Assembly: GCF_003573695.1 (NCBI RefSeq)
Contig: NC_039358.1
Span: 152,820,920-152,884,919, forward strand
Source: Papaver somniferum
Lineage: Eukaryota; Streptophyta; Magnoliopsida; Ranunculales; Papaveraceae
Reading direction: 5' to 3'
Length of the DNA: 64,000 bases
The position numbers and the translations under genes were made by a program. Below the pieces are notes generated by a model. The model saw only the letters and a list, made by a program, of their open reading frames with translations. It did no database searches and was not told the origin of the DNA. Every line of letters starts with the position of its first letter. Position 1 is the first letter of the stretch. This document shows positions 49,297 to 61,633 of the stretch, piece by piece.

Positions 49297-50208
49297 AGGA
49301 GCGCGAGAATCCTGATGTGGAAATCAGCGCCTCTGATGTGTGGATTAAAGATCATACTCAAGAGGGAGGGGAAATTCTACCTAGTGCGCAAAAACACTTT
49401 GTGAGTCAGCTTGTGTTTCATCTGAATTTTAGTACTCATATGTATATTATGTACTAGTCATTTATATATTTTATATCTGACACATGCACTGTTATGCTCA
49501 ACATGGCAGGATGAGCTTAAGAAGGTGCAAGAAGATATCAACCAGAAAAAAGCTGCGGGTATTCCTGTACCAGACATATATGTAGTGACTAAAGCTTTTG
49601 GGAAGGAATGTAGAGGACGGGTTCGTGTTGTTGGTCCTGTTACTCGTACACAATATGATTGTTCTGCTCCTGCGCGTGCCAAAGTACTAGAATTGAAATC
49701 CAAGGATGGAGCTGTTAAGCATCATTTAGAGGAGCTAGGTAACAAGGTGGAGGTTCTGATCACAGGTTTAGGATCAGTATGTAACATTGTGAAGGAAATT
49801 CAAACTGCAATTCCAGGGTCAGTTGTTGCATCAAACAACAACAGTTGTTCACAACGCCACGCAGCTTCTCCTGTTTAGAATGATTCACCTACACCTGCTC
49901 AAACACCTACACCTGCTCAAACACCTTCACCTTCTCAAACACCTTCACCAACTCGATCATCAGTAGCAGGTACTGAAATTCCTTCATGTTCATTGTTGAA
50001 CCTTGATGATGAAGTCATTGATGTTGGTAGGCTGTGCACTGGTGCCATGAGACGTATGTGTCACGGCTGTATTGTACCATCTAATCTTGGAAAAGTGATG
50101 TTGGACAAAATTTTACTCCCAAATGAACCAGTCCTGAAAGTTAACAAGTTTGTTTCAACCTTTCAAGATGTTGGAAATGGAGGGTACGTGCTTCATCCAA
50201 AGAAGTGA
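49297..50208 (+). pseudogene. En/Spm-type second protein domain (PTTA/Tnp family)
   Basis: The first exon-like piece carries NPDVEISASDVWIKDHTQEG (49310-49400), split by an intron-like stretch ending TGGCAG before DELKKVQEDINQKKAAGIPV (49511 on). FGKECRGRVRVVGPVTRTQY is the conserved block of the plant En/Spm transposase C-terminal family (PF03004-like). A helical segment and a stop (49876-49878) follow, then repeats of TPAQTPTPAQTPSPSQT and a tail with LNLDDEVIDVGRLCTGAMRR that ends at 50208. Its fusion right behind the truncated TNP2 suggests a deletion brought the two genes together. Confidence 0.75.
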
Positions 50209-50359
50209 ATCAGAAATGACTAGTCTGGTCGGCGGTCGACTTGTTTTTTGGAGATATCTCAGCCATCGTATATAATGCTCTATAATCACTTTATTAACAA
50301 CACATATGGCTTTATCTTTTTCTTGCTTGTATATGTTCACACTTTTGTACATGTTCTTA

Positions 50360-50575
50360 GCATGCTAACATGTAGATTCTTATGCAGTTGTGCATAAGGA
50401 AGACTCTCAGGCAGTTGTGCTTTATATTTTTTTACTTTTTTTGAAACACTTTTATACATGTGCTTAGCATGCTAGCATATAAATTCTTATGCAGTTGTGC
50501 ATAAGGAAGACTCTCAGGCAGATTCTTATGCAGTTGTGTATAAGGAAGACTCTCAGGAAGTTGTGCTTAAAAACT
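50360..50575. repeat. duplicated segments in CACTA 3' part
   Basis: 'cagttgtgcataaggaagac' with 'tctcaggcag' occurs three times, and 'cttagcatgcta(a/g)cat' twice. It lies after the stop at 50208 and is noncoding. Confidence 0.75.
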
Positions 50576-52289
50576 TTGAATCATAATGTATCTATGTGAA
50601 CCAGCAGTATTAATATAATCAATTTTTCTTTATGGATGTGTGTGGTTTGGGTTATGTTGTATTTTGTTGCGCAGGTGACTGCAGTGCAGGTCAATTGAAG
50701 CGGTAGTAGCCACCCGGGGGAATATCAATCCCTGGTAAGTACACTTCCTCTGCTTATGCTTATCATATTGAGTTCAAACTTATGGATATTAATCTTTATT
50801 ATGTAATCACTTTTGAGGTATTATGTTGTTCATGTTGTTGCTACGGACTATGTTGTTGGTAACCTTACTCCGGTAGGTCTTTGTTGTGATCTTCGTTACA
50901 TTATCATTTGCATTTTATTCATTAAGCCATTGGGTCTGGTGGGTCTTCATAACAGCTGTCTTAGCTTATATGGTCTTTTTTGTTCTATTTGTGCAGTTCA
51001 CACTTTTGTCAGACCTGGAACCATCTCTCAAAGCTCTTAAAGATAAGCTCTTGACTAAAAATGTGCATTGACTTTGTAATGAGCATTGACTGTGTTACAT
51101 TCTAACTTTTTTCCCAATATTGTGAATGTGTGAATTACTTTGATACCAAATTACTTGGCTTTTTTCAGTAGATTGTGAACTCTTTACGGTTGAGCAGACT
51201 CATTCATCGAAGCTTCGCTATGGTTATGCTCGTGTGAATGATGATAAAGATGTTTCCAACATCGAGGCTAAGATGACTGATGGTATGTCATATATCTTAA
51301 ATTATTTAGTAGTTCACTAGTTCTTAGTTTCATTTTTAGTATAGTCAAGACTCAAGATTTTGGTGAATGTTTTGTACTAAATAGAACAAGAGCAGTTTTA
51401 AGGGATAGTTTTGTGTATTATGCTTACAAGATGCTAGTGCAGACCTAAACATATATCACGGAATCCATCATAATTAGGATTTGGCTGACTTCAGCTGGAT
51501 TACAAGATGATCCCCAAATTCTGGTGCAGATTCAATGTGTTTACAGAACACCAATTATATGCGCAAGCTTTTGATGTATCATTGTTTTAACTTAGGTCAT
51601 TGGAAGGAGGATTAGAGACAATGGAAACTTATACAGTTTCCCATATTCATCATTTCCACAGATTTTGCCTGCTTGTACTTATACAACATATTATTTCTTT
51701 ATTAGTTTTTGACTCAATCTTTATAAGCATACTGGTTATCTGATCGGAAGAATTTGTGATGCTTTGTTCGCAGGTTGATTGAATGATGTTGTGTTACGAG
51801 ATCAGAAATTAAGGTTGGAGAACAAAGCAGCATCCATTAGGTCCCTTAGCAGCTGCAAGATTTGTAAGTTTATGTAGTATCTCCTTATAGTGATTTAAGT
51901 TAGAAGAACTTAGGAATTTCGTAACTTTACTTGGAATACATTTGTATCAAATACTCATAATTTTTGTTAACATCAATTGAAGAATCCATTTTTCATAATA
52001 TGATACAGTTTTGTATGTTGAATGAATGAATGACATGGTTTGTATATCTGTGGAAATGATGAATATGGGGAACTGGGTAACTGCAGGGGGGAAATGTGGG
52101 GGGGGGGGGGGGGGGGGGGGGAATGGATTTTGACCAGGTCAATGAAGACTTGACCTTTTTTTATGTTGCAAAATATTAGAAACGTCTTTGATCTGTTGCT
52201 AAATTAGAACCAGAACCAATAAATTAGAACCAGAACCAATAACATTTAGTTCCGGGTAGGGGTATTCCTGTAATTAAAAAAAGCTTGGC
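50576..52289. other. CACTA 3' noncoding part
   Basis: No conserved protein was recognised. A frame near 51200-51290 and intron-like GT-AG stretches suggest remnants of further transposon exons. A run of 24 G bases sits at 52098-52121. Confidence 0.4.
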
Positions 52290-52465
52290 AACGGCATATC
52301 TCGGTTGCGAATAAACAAAGTAGCAACGGCACGGGCCGTTGCGAATCCCCGTTGCTGACCGAGAGTCTCAACGGAGCTTATGTCGTTGCGAAAAATGCAA
52401 CACCGTGTTTTGCAACAGCGATCTGCCGTTGCGACCCCAGTCAGCAACAGCCAGGGTCCGTTGCT
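52290..52465. promoter_or_regulatory. right subterminal repeats of the CACTA element
   Basis: Repeated 'gttgcgaat(c)', 'caacggca' and 'gccgttgcga' in both orientations match the left subterminal zone. Confidence 0.75.
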
Positions 52466-52490
52466 AATCCCTAAAAATGGTGTAGTGTAT

Positions 52491-52696
52491 CAAAGAGTTA
52501 TATCTTTGTTTCTTAATGTAATCAGTAAATCAAACAGATAGAAATCCGTGAGCCTGATTAATATAAGAAACAACTTGGACGGTATCAAAAACCAATATCC
52601 AAGTGTCAATCAATTCAATCAACAACCAAAGGTTGGATTCACAATTGATTGAACTTACGCAAAACCTGTGATATTTCAATTATATAGAAAATACAT
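52491..52696 (-). mobile_element. 5' LTR of the nested Copia element, piece 2 of 3
   Basis: It continues 37539 after the CACTA element and reads through 'aacctgtgatatttcaatta' to 'gaaaatacat', where the solo LTR interrupts it. It aligns with 29220-29440. Confidence 0.9.
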
Positions 52697-53094
52697 TGTT
52701 AGAGCATAGCTCGGTTGAACCCACCAAGCGTTGGTATGTCAAGTTTGGTTGTCATATTTTGTGAATCAAAACTCATTTAAAGAGTCGCTTGATTATATAT
52801 GCTAGAGTCAACTTCGTATAGGTTAACTTGAAAGTATTAGGATATGAGACATTACAAGTATTACATGAAGAATTGAAGAATGTGAAGAAGTAAGGAGCTA
52901 CAACGACGACATCATCCTTCCACTTGAGGTTAGTAATATTTGACTTGAACTGTTTCATTCCATAACTATCTTTCAAGTCGTGCATATTGAAAACATAACT
53001 GCGAAGCTATGAATGATTATACTCTAGTTAGACATAGTATTAAGGAATACAATACGAAGTATAACGCTTATCTTTTGAACTTCGTATATAAGAC

Positions 53095-53650
53095 TAGGGA
53101 TGTTAATGGATATTCGATATCCAGTATCCGTTTCCGAACATCCGGATTCCGTTAGGTTAATATCCGACATAACGGCTATCCGATATCCGATAACCTTAAC
53201 GTAACGGATATCCGTTTATTAACATAACGGTATCGGTTAAGGGAGTTTCTGTTAGGTTAATATCCGATACCGTTAGTGTATAACTATATCATAAAATTTT
53301 CGGAAATTTTCGATACCTAATACCCTTTAGGTTTACTCTTTAGCCATTTGATTATGTCTTTATTAAGTAAATATCGGAAATTATCGAACATTAACGGAAA
53401 TTATCGGAAATTATTGAATATTAACGGAAATTATCGGAAATTATTGGAAGTTTTTTGTATCATGAGTAGATAACGGAAATTAACGGAATAATATCAGATA
53501 TCCGATAGCTTATCCTTAACCTTATCGATATTGAATTTTTGAATTCTGACGGATATTATCGGATACCGGATATCCGATAACCCTTAACCTTAACCTTAAC
53601 CTTATCGGTATTGCCAATATCCGACGGATTTTTATCCATTGACAACCCTA
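53095..53650. mobile_element. hAT-type MITE
   Basis: Ends TAGGGATGTTAATGGATA and TATCCATTGACAACCCTA are inverted repeats with a few mismatches. A perfect 8-bp target duplication, TATAAGAC, lies at 53087-53094 and 53651-53658, as expected for hAT. The 556-bp interior consists of many short direct and inverted copies of 'cggatatccgata' and 'cttaaccttaacctta' and encodes nothing. Confidence 0.93.
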
Positions 53651-54012
53651 TATAAGACATCGACATAATTGTTTGAATGCTATTGTGATTATGTATGGGT
53701 ATGAGGCGAAGATTTCATCCTAGGAAACAATGTTTTACATTTGTTTAAAGGAACTAAATTCATGAACTTGTTTTATGAATCGAAAGGGAAATCGCTAGGC
53801 TTATTGGTATTGTTATTCATTGCAAATCTTTTGAATTACCAATATGTGTGTTTAGTATAACCGCTCATGACTTGCTTATGTTCTTGGTAAAACTATTCAC
53901 AAGGCCTGGCTTTTGTATTGGTATGACTTTTATTAGTGAAACTGATCTTAAGTAATCACCTGAGATGGTATGATCGATTTGTTGTAATTGGTATGACCAA
54001 CTCTAGTCATTG

Positions 54013-54210
54013 GGGAACCGATCCTAGTAAGAGGTGCAACCGATCACAAAAGGGGAATCGATCCTTGTAAGAGGTGCAACAAGTTTCTAGTTATTGGGAA
54101 CCGATCCTATGAACATGTGCAACACATTTTTAGTTATTGGGAACCGATCCTATGGACATGTGCACCAAATACAAGTTAGATAGCATATATATGTGGGAAC
54201 CGATCCTAGT
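54013..54210. repeat. tandem array in the solo LTR, about 45-55-bp unit
   Basis: Four to five units share 'gggaaccgatcctat' and '(a/g)catgtgcaac'. It is internal to the LTR and not coding. Confidence 0.75.
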
Positions 54211-54778
54211 ACCTAGTCAACCAAGTTTTGGTAACTAGCGTGACTAATTATAGTACCCACATGGAGGTAGAACCGAAACTTGTTTTGGTAGAACCGTTAA
54301 ACCCATGTTTGGTGATTTGATAGGATAATCAATCACATAGTTCTTGGAAGTCAGATGAACCAATTCTAAACTTGTTTGGAAGTGTGGCAAATCGGTTTCA
54401 ACATTGTAAGTATGAAAAAGGACTTACAAAGTAAAGATGTCAACATACTTTGAACATGTGCAGTAACGCTTATCTTTTATTGTTCAAAGATATTCCTTAA
54501 TAGCTAAAGGAGAATCCCGGATCGAAAATAAATTGAGAATCTTTTAATTAAGGTTTTTAATTTTATATTTGGAAAATAAAAATTAGTAATGTGCATTTAC
54601 TAATTGGAGATTTTCTAGTGAGATTTCGATCAATATTTGGACAAAGCATTTCCATGAATTATGGAAACCGAATTTGGAAATATATTGCATATCTTGAGAA
54701 TATTTTCGGTTTTGCAAATTCCTTGGTGTCCAAACTTCCTTAGTCTATAAATATTGAAGTTTGCATTTCGAGCAAACT

Positions 54779-57700
54779 TGTAGCGCCCCAAAGCTAACAG
54801 CTGACTAATCCAAGAGATTAACGAATAAAGAGGCACTAAGGATCTAAAACATTTACTTAAACATTCAATTAAGAAATCTGCTACCAAACTTAACCCAGAA
54901 ACTAGCCCTGCTCTGAAATATATATATATATACAAGAACTCCTCTCAAATGATACTTATACAATAGTCAATATGTTTACAAATAGAACATACAACATATT
55001 AAACATAGCAGAGGTTAACCAACTAACGAAATCAACCCTTGAAACTTTCGCTACGCAACTCTGATCTATCTCTGAAACTGAAAGTGGGAATGGGTGAGCA
55101 CATCATCCCTAAAAGGGGTGCCCAGTAGAAATAACATTTAACTTTCAAGAAATCATGGCAAGACATGGAAAACAATACATGTTTTCCCAAACATTAAAAG
55201 TGACCAAGTCACTGTAACAAACAAACATGTATATGGACAAACTCCTTCTTCAAACAATGTATAATATGGTTGTGCAATTCCGAACTCGCAAATCCACACC
55301 TAATCGTATGTATGGATGTCGATAATTCCGAACTCGCAAACTGTCGACCAATATATCATAAAAGCTCTATGTATAAATGTGAAGGAGCGTATCCTATATA
55401 CCATCGGTGGAAATTCTTATGTCCCATAAAAATTCATATTAACATTCAAACATTACAAGTCCTTTCCAAACCATATAAAGATTACAAAGAATCAATAGAA
55501 TAATCATAATACAAATAACCAACGCATGGAAAGCACAAAATGACAATGCATGAGTTCATTAAACATAAACTTTTGTAAAAGAAACAACAATGGTTTCAAG
55601 AGAGTTAAATGTATTCTCACCTCTTTTGATGACAAGCCACGCCTACCTCGAGATCCATGATCCACTGGTTCATCCTTTGAATCTATCGTTGTTAATAACT
55701 AACTGTTAATCACACAAGAATTCTAAGAATCTAGCCAAAATGGCTCACACAAGAATCATGCAAGTCTATCTAATGGTTCTAAGCCTATTTATGGTTCTAC
55801 ACCTTCTTATCATCTATCTTAAGCATAAATAAGAATTTACTAATCCAATTAGGTTGATTCTATAGACTGTGGCTAAGTCTTATGAATATCAAAAACCTTG
55901 TACAATAAACCAAAGGCTAATTCGGACCACAAGAGGTCCAAATTATCAATTTAGGAAAATAGGGTTCATCCTAGTCAACTAACACTCATTAACGGTCAAA
56001 CTAACAGTCCAAGGTCAACTTAACAGTCAACGTCTAAGTCCAAGGTCAACTTAACAGTCAACGTCTAAGTCCAGGTCAGAGTCTAGTCAAAGTCCAAGGT
56101 CAATGGTCAAATAAGTCAAAAAAAGAATCGGTCAACGATCCAACACAGGCCAAGATAGGGAAACTCAGTACGTTAACTCAGTCAGATTGACAGAGTTAGA
56201 AGTACCAGGTCAATTCAGCTAAGAACAAAATCAGTTAGATAATCTGACTAGAATGACTAATAGGTCTTAACCATTGATTCAACAACGAATTCCCATTCTA
56301 CTAGATTTGGTGCTACACTTCCATTAAAAAAACCAGAGCAACTCAATCACTTAACTTAAACAAACGTCAAATCTTAATTACAATACTAAACTAAGGTTAC
56401 CTGCAATTGCAGCTCTAAGCAACACTTCTGTCACTAATTACAATTCAGTTGTAATAGATTTTATCACCAACATCCTCAAATCTGCAATTGCAACTTCATT
56501 AACATCTTCAAAACCTTAAACTCAATAAACCATTACCACCTGCGAATTCTAAGAGTGATACTACTTCTCCATTTCAACACCAACGACCATATACAATCAA
56601 CTGAATCTCAACATGTACTTCATTCATTTACAAACCCAAATTCAGTTTACCTGAGTCTAGCAGCAGTTGTATGCTTTCACATAAACCACTATCTATTATC
56701 TTGCATCTACCATAGCTCAGCTCAACCAACCAAACCAATTGCTAAAGCACAACCCTGACAACTTCTTCATTTCACAGTTTAACTAACTCTTGCACAACAT
56801 AATAGCTCAGCCATCTTTCTTCATATTACTTACAAATTCCTCCACCAGCAACATCTATAGTTTACCATCAACTCAACCCTTCACAACCACAACAATTGAA
56901 TTTAACAATCATTTAAAACATCACCTCCACCCAACCTGTATCAATCTCAGTCTTATTGGCATCTCCAGAATCTTGTACTTTATCAAAACCCTGACCACCA
57001 GCACTTGCAATTCTAACTATAATCAGAGCAGTAATCTTGTTTTGCAACAATCATATCCACCACCACCAACACAACACCATAATCTCTATTACCACACCAC
57101 TAATATCAACACTACCGCCACTTGTATTACCGGTTCTCAACCAAAGCAATATCTCAATTCCAGTTCATTCACAAACACATAAGACCAATCAATGAAATCT
57201 AATAGTTTTACTAAATTAACTCAGAAACAATTACCTCAAGTAATTTTCCTCAAGCAACTGAATCAGACTCTGCTTCTCACCTTGATTTTCATTCACCAAC
57301 ACATCTCAAGACTACCCAGAACTCATCAGCACAACTCCAACCATACCCTAATTCTTCAACCCATCACTGATTCTCAAATTGAGAAAGAACATAAAGCCTA
57401 ATTTTCCTTGATCCCGAATTACTCTTCATCCTTGCCCCTAATTCACTCTAACGATCAGTACCCGTCTCGAATCATTCTTCCACAACATCAATTTCATCTT
57501 CTACAACCTCTCTAAGTTATTTCTATGAAACCCTAATTCTATAATTCTTCATGAACAACTCCATAACTTCTAATCAACTCAAACCCTTTCTTCAATTAGC
57601 TAAATCCAACCTTTAAATCTTCTTATACGTCAATAATTCGAACTTTAATTCGATTCTCTGAAAAATCTTAACTTAGTTCTCTGGTTCATCTTTTCTTCTT

Positions 57701-58214
57701 CAACGACGACAACTTCGACTCCTACATCATCTAAGCAACTCCACCACCGATTTAGTTTCACTCAAAACTCACTCTCGACTCTTAAATCTCTCGCAGGAGC
57801 AGAACAGGGGGAAGAAAAGAAAAAGAAGAGGAAGAAGAAAGATGAATAAGAAAGAAGCAAGATGAGAAAGAAGACTTATCTACTCGATATGGTCTTGATA
57901 AGGCCAAGGGAAAATATTAAGGCACCCATTTAATTGATAAGGGTAGCCAGGAGTTTAAGAGGAAAATGACAAACCCTTCGTACATATCTGATGCTATCTT
58001 CTTCGTACGCTATCCGAATGCCACGTTCGAGTAGTTCATTGCACGTAACTTTTCGAGATCTATCTAACGATACTAGTTTCGTATCTAAATCGTTGTTAGA
58101 TTAATTTATATTAACTACGTTTGTGTTAAACTAATCGAGTCATTAACGGTTAAAACGTCTCTTGATCGTCTATTGACCGGTCTAATAGCGTTGACGAGCT
58201 TGAGGGTCTTTAAA
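54779..58214 (+). mobile_element. 3.4-kb insertion, probably a Gypsy (chromovirus-like) solo LTR
   Basis: It is bounded by AAACT on both sides (54774-54778 and 58215-58219), a 5-bp target duplication. The left end TGTAGCGCCCCAAAGC resembles the start of Tekay-type chromovirus LTRs. The right end reads GGGTCTTTAAA and lacks the expected CA. The interior is C- and A-rich with no gag-pol. Open frames at 56555-57401 are low-complexity Thr/Asn/Ser/His runs. A purine tract lies at 57807-57845. A 37-bp two-copy repeat ('ggtcaacttaacagtcaacg') is at 56011-56075. Confidence 0.5.
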
Positions 58215-59554
58215 AAACTAATCCTCAGAGCCAGAAAAACTACCTAGTTGTGTTGTTACTGGTGGAGCCTCCTATTCGGAGAGGAAAGTAACCTAATTAG
58301 GAGAAATCTCTTATGGCCGCTCGGTTTTAAAGACTTCTTTGGGATTGAGAAGCTCTATTAGTACCTTTGGTGGGAAACTAGATAATTGCGGTTTATTATT
58401 AGTTTTCGATTGATTTGATTGACTAACGGTTGTTGAACTTTGAACGCATCTAGTTTGTTTATGCTTGAGAATCTTCTCTTCTGATATAAGATTCACTCAA
58501 ACTAGATCGAAGTTTCGACGTGGATCTTTAGATTGTTTGTAGTTCTAAAGAAGTCTTGTGATAATCCGTTGTTAACAGACTCCGTTTTTTGTGTGATTGA
58601 TCACAAGAGATTCAAGTTGATTTTGTGCATGTGTTTATTGAAGATCTAAGAAGATTTGAAGACGAAGAAGATTTCTGATTTGGGTTCATAATCTTTGATG
58701 TGCACAATACTTGTTTCGGGTAAAAAGGATCCAACTATAATCGGTTTATCTTTGTGATAAATTGGATTGATTAGTTGAGTAGATCGACATCAATACAATT
58801 CTTTGTGATTCAAAGTATTGATTGCAAAATCTTGACAATTACTTTGGTAGTTGTTATTGGATAAGGACCTGACAAAGGAGTTTATTGGGATAAACGGAAG
58901 AGTCTTTTGTCGAACTCATATCACTTGATTGAAAAGAGTTGTTATCGAACAAATTTGTTGTTCCTTTACTGTTTGGAATACGAAACAGAGAAATTGGTCC
59001 AAGTGCGTGACTTATTGCAAGTTGGAGGTGCAGGGATACAGACGGAACTTGGTGAACTATAGGTTTAGTTGCTTGGTCTCAACTATACGAAGTTGGTTTA
59101 GATTTTGTATAGCGGATTAATCCTGAGAGTATTCAATTCTGGACAAGGTCCCGAGGTTTTTTTCTGCATTTGCGGTTTCCTCGTTAACAAAATCTTGTTG
59201 TGTCTTTTACTTTTCTATTTCCGCAATTATATTTTTTTTTATTATAATTAGAAGTAAAATACACAAACGTTAATTCCTATTTACTTGATAGTAATCCTAT
59301 TGTGTTTGGTTAAGTTTGAACCTTTTATCAAGTAAACACACTTTGTTGTTGTATCATCTCGATCTTGTATCCATAGTCAATCACACAAGTTATCTTGTTG
59401 TCGTATTGTCTCGATCTCGTATCCATAGACGATTACACGAAGTGTGAACCGATTAGTTGTATTGTCTCGACTCAGTCCATAAACAATCACTTTCGGAGAA
59501 AGGACTTATAGGTGGAAAAGTTTTAGATTGAGGTATATTTGGGTAGTCTTTTCA

Positions 59555-61623
59555 TATAATGCGGAAAAAAAAATAACACATACATTAGAAGTTTTGTTAA
59601 CGAGGAAACCGCAAATGCAGAAAAACCCCGGGACCTAGTCCAGATTTGAACACCACATTGTATTAAGCCGCTACAGACACTAGCCCACTCCAAGTTAACT
59701 TCGGACTGGAATGTAGTTGAGCCCTAACCAATCTCACACTGATCAAGGTACAATCTCGTTCCTTACGCCTCTAGAACCACGTCGGATTCTGCGCACTTGA
59801 TTCCCTTAGCTGATCTCACCCAAAACTAAGAGTTGCTACGACCCAAAGTCGAAGACTTGACCAATCTGTCTCACACAGAAAAGTCTATTGAATAGATAAA
59901 TCTGTCTCCCACAGATATATCTACGAGTTTTTTTCCTTCTTTTGATAAATCAAGGTGAACATTAACCAATTGATATACCGGACTTATATTCCCGAAGAAC
60001 AACCTAGAAATATCAATCACCTCACAATAATCTTAATCGTATGGTAGCGAAAAAAGATATTGTAGAATCACAAACGATGAGACGAAGATGTTTGTGACTA
60101 CTTTTTATCTTGTCTATCAGAGATTAAATCTCGAGCAAGTATTAGAGAAGATAGTACTCAATCACGATAGAAAATAGCAAGATCAGAACACGCAACTACA
60201 GATAAAATAGTTGGGTCTAGCTTCACAATCCCAATGAATTCTTCAAGTCGTTAACCTACTAGGTTTTAGAAAAACCTACGGTTAAAGAAGAATCGTCTCT
60301 AGTTGCAACTAGTATCACAGAAGAGGTGTGGGAATTAGGTTTCTCAGTTGCGAGAGTTCTCCTTTACATAGTCTTTAAATCAGGGTTTGCAATCAATGTT
60401 ACCTTGGTAACAAAGCATTCAATATTAACCGTTATATGAAAACTTGATTAGACTCAAGCTAATATCTTTCAATCGTTAGATCGAACTTAGCTTGTTACAC
60501 AAAAATGAAAAGTGACTTCATTTAGATACGAGTAATCGTACCTAAACGTGTACACCTTTGTTGGCTCAACAATAGTTAACCGAAGTTAGCCATATGAACA
60601 CTTTCATATCAACCATATTCATCTTAACCATAACTAGTTCAAATGACTCAAATGAAACTAGTTCTAGAGTTGTTCAATTGTTTATATTCTCATAGAAGTA
60701 TACAAGACACAATTGAAGTAAAATCGATTTTGATTCACTCGAATCAATTCATGAACATTATAGCCACGGTATGCAAAATATTGCATTTGTATTAGTTCAT
60801 GAACAACCCGATTTTAGAACATAACCTACTCAAGTATGCAGACAGGTATGCATACTATAGTACTCGGACTTCAACTGACTGCGCCAGTACGCGTACAGGT
60901 ACACATACTCTAGCTCCCGGACTTTACCTGACCTCGCAAGTATGCATACGGGTATGCTTCTGCATTCCGCTCTTGGATCAACACATATGAAAGTACGCAT
61001 ACTGTGTTTAAATGCAATTATGGTTAAGTGTTCTAAACTCCCATTTCAATCATTGAAATATTCTTAGAAGACGATAATAGTTGTCTCACACAAACTATTA
61101 GCTTCAAATCAATTTTAAAGTGATTGAATGATCAATACGAAACATTTCGAGTCTACATCAAATGACTGTCTCACAAATCATGTAAGATGTTACCAGGCGA
61201 TTTTCACATGATCATCTTTTGATTTTTGTCAAGAATATAAGATGAACTTGGTTAAAGCGAAAGCTTACCAACACATATTTCGAGAAATATGTAAGCGAGT
61301 TAAACTTAGCTCGAAATATCAAATGTGTATAATCGAAGTCTATATAGCTATACGACTTTTATCTCAAATAAGAGATAGAGTAGATATACTTTTGAGTGAT
61401 AGATGAGTTCAAGTCTCCACATACCTTTTGTTGATGAAGTTGCACAAGCTCCCCTTAGTATCGATGAATGCCGTGAAGTCTAATGCTCTACTACACTTTC
61501 TATCTTAATCCGAGACTTAGCTATAAGTAGACTAGAAATCAAGACTTACAGTTTTGGCAACTAAACTTGACAACAAGCTTGAGATAGAAACGCTTGCGAG
61601 TTCGACCGAGCAGTTCTCTAACA
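59555..61623 (-). mobile_element. 5' LTR of the nested Copia element, piece 3 of 3
   Basis: It continues 52696 after the solo LTR and ends at the LTR start, TGTTAGAGAACTGCTCGG on minus (61623). It aligns closely with 31990-34216. The three pieces together give about 2.4 kb. Confidence 0.9.
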
Positions 61624-61633
61624 GATTGCAAGA

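Larger units (their letters stand above)
37540..52487 (+). mobile_element. CACTA (En/Spm-type) transposon carrying a nested Gypsy element
   Basis: Left end CACTACACCATTTTAAGGG and right end CCTAAAAATGGTGTAGTG form terminal inverted repeats of 22 bp with one mismatch. The target duplication is TAT (37537-37539 and 52488-52490), three bases as expected for CACTA. Subterminal zones at 37561-37690 and 52290-52465 are rich in both orientations of CCGTTGCGAA, the likely transposase-binding motif. Without the nested Tat element (38083-46959 plus 5 bp) the CACTA is about 6.07 kb. It encodes a TNP2-type transposase remnant (48045-49260) and a second-ORF-type domain (49297-50208), both on plus and both damaged. 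Confidence 0.95.
52697..59554 (+). mobile_element. solo Copia LTR of a second family, itself carrying two insertions
   Basis: It starts TGTTAGAGCATAGCTCGG and ends CTTTTCA. The expected target in the host LTR is TATAA: the right copy is TATAA (59555-59559) and the left copy TACAT (52692-52696), two changes apart. No primer site, polypurine tract or gag-pol is present. Without the two insertions it is about 2.85 kb. The 3' part again carries 'tctgcatttgcggtttcctc', related to the other Copia LTRs but in plus orientation. A tandem array lies at 54013-54210. Confidence 0.78.

Noticed and set aside
56555..57401. Chain of open frames rich in Thr, Asn, His and Ser
   Set aside because: Low-complexity translation of a C- and A-rich LTR-like region, with no conserved motif or splice logic.
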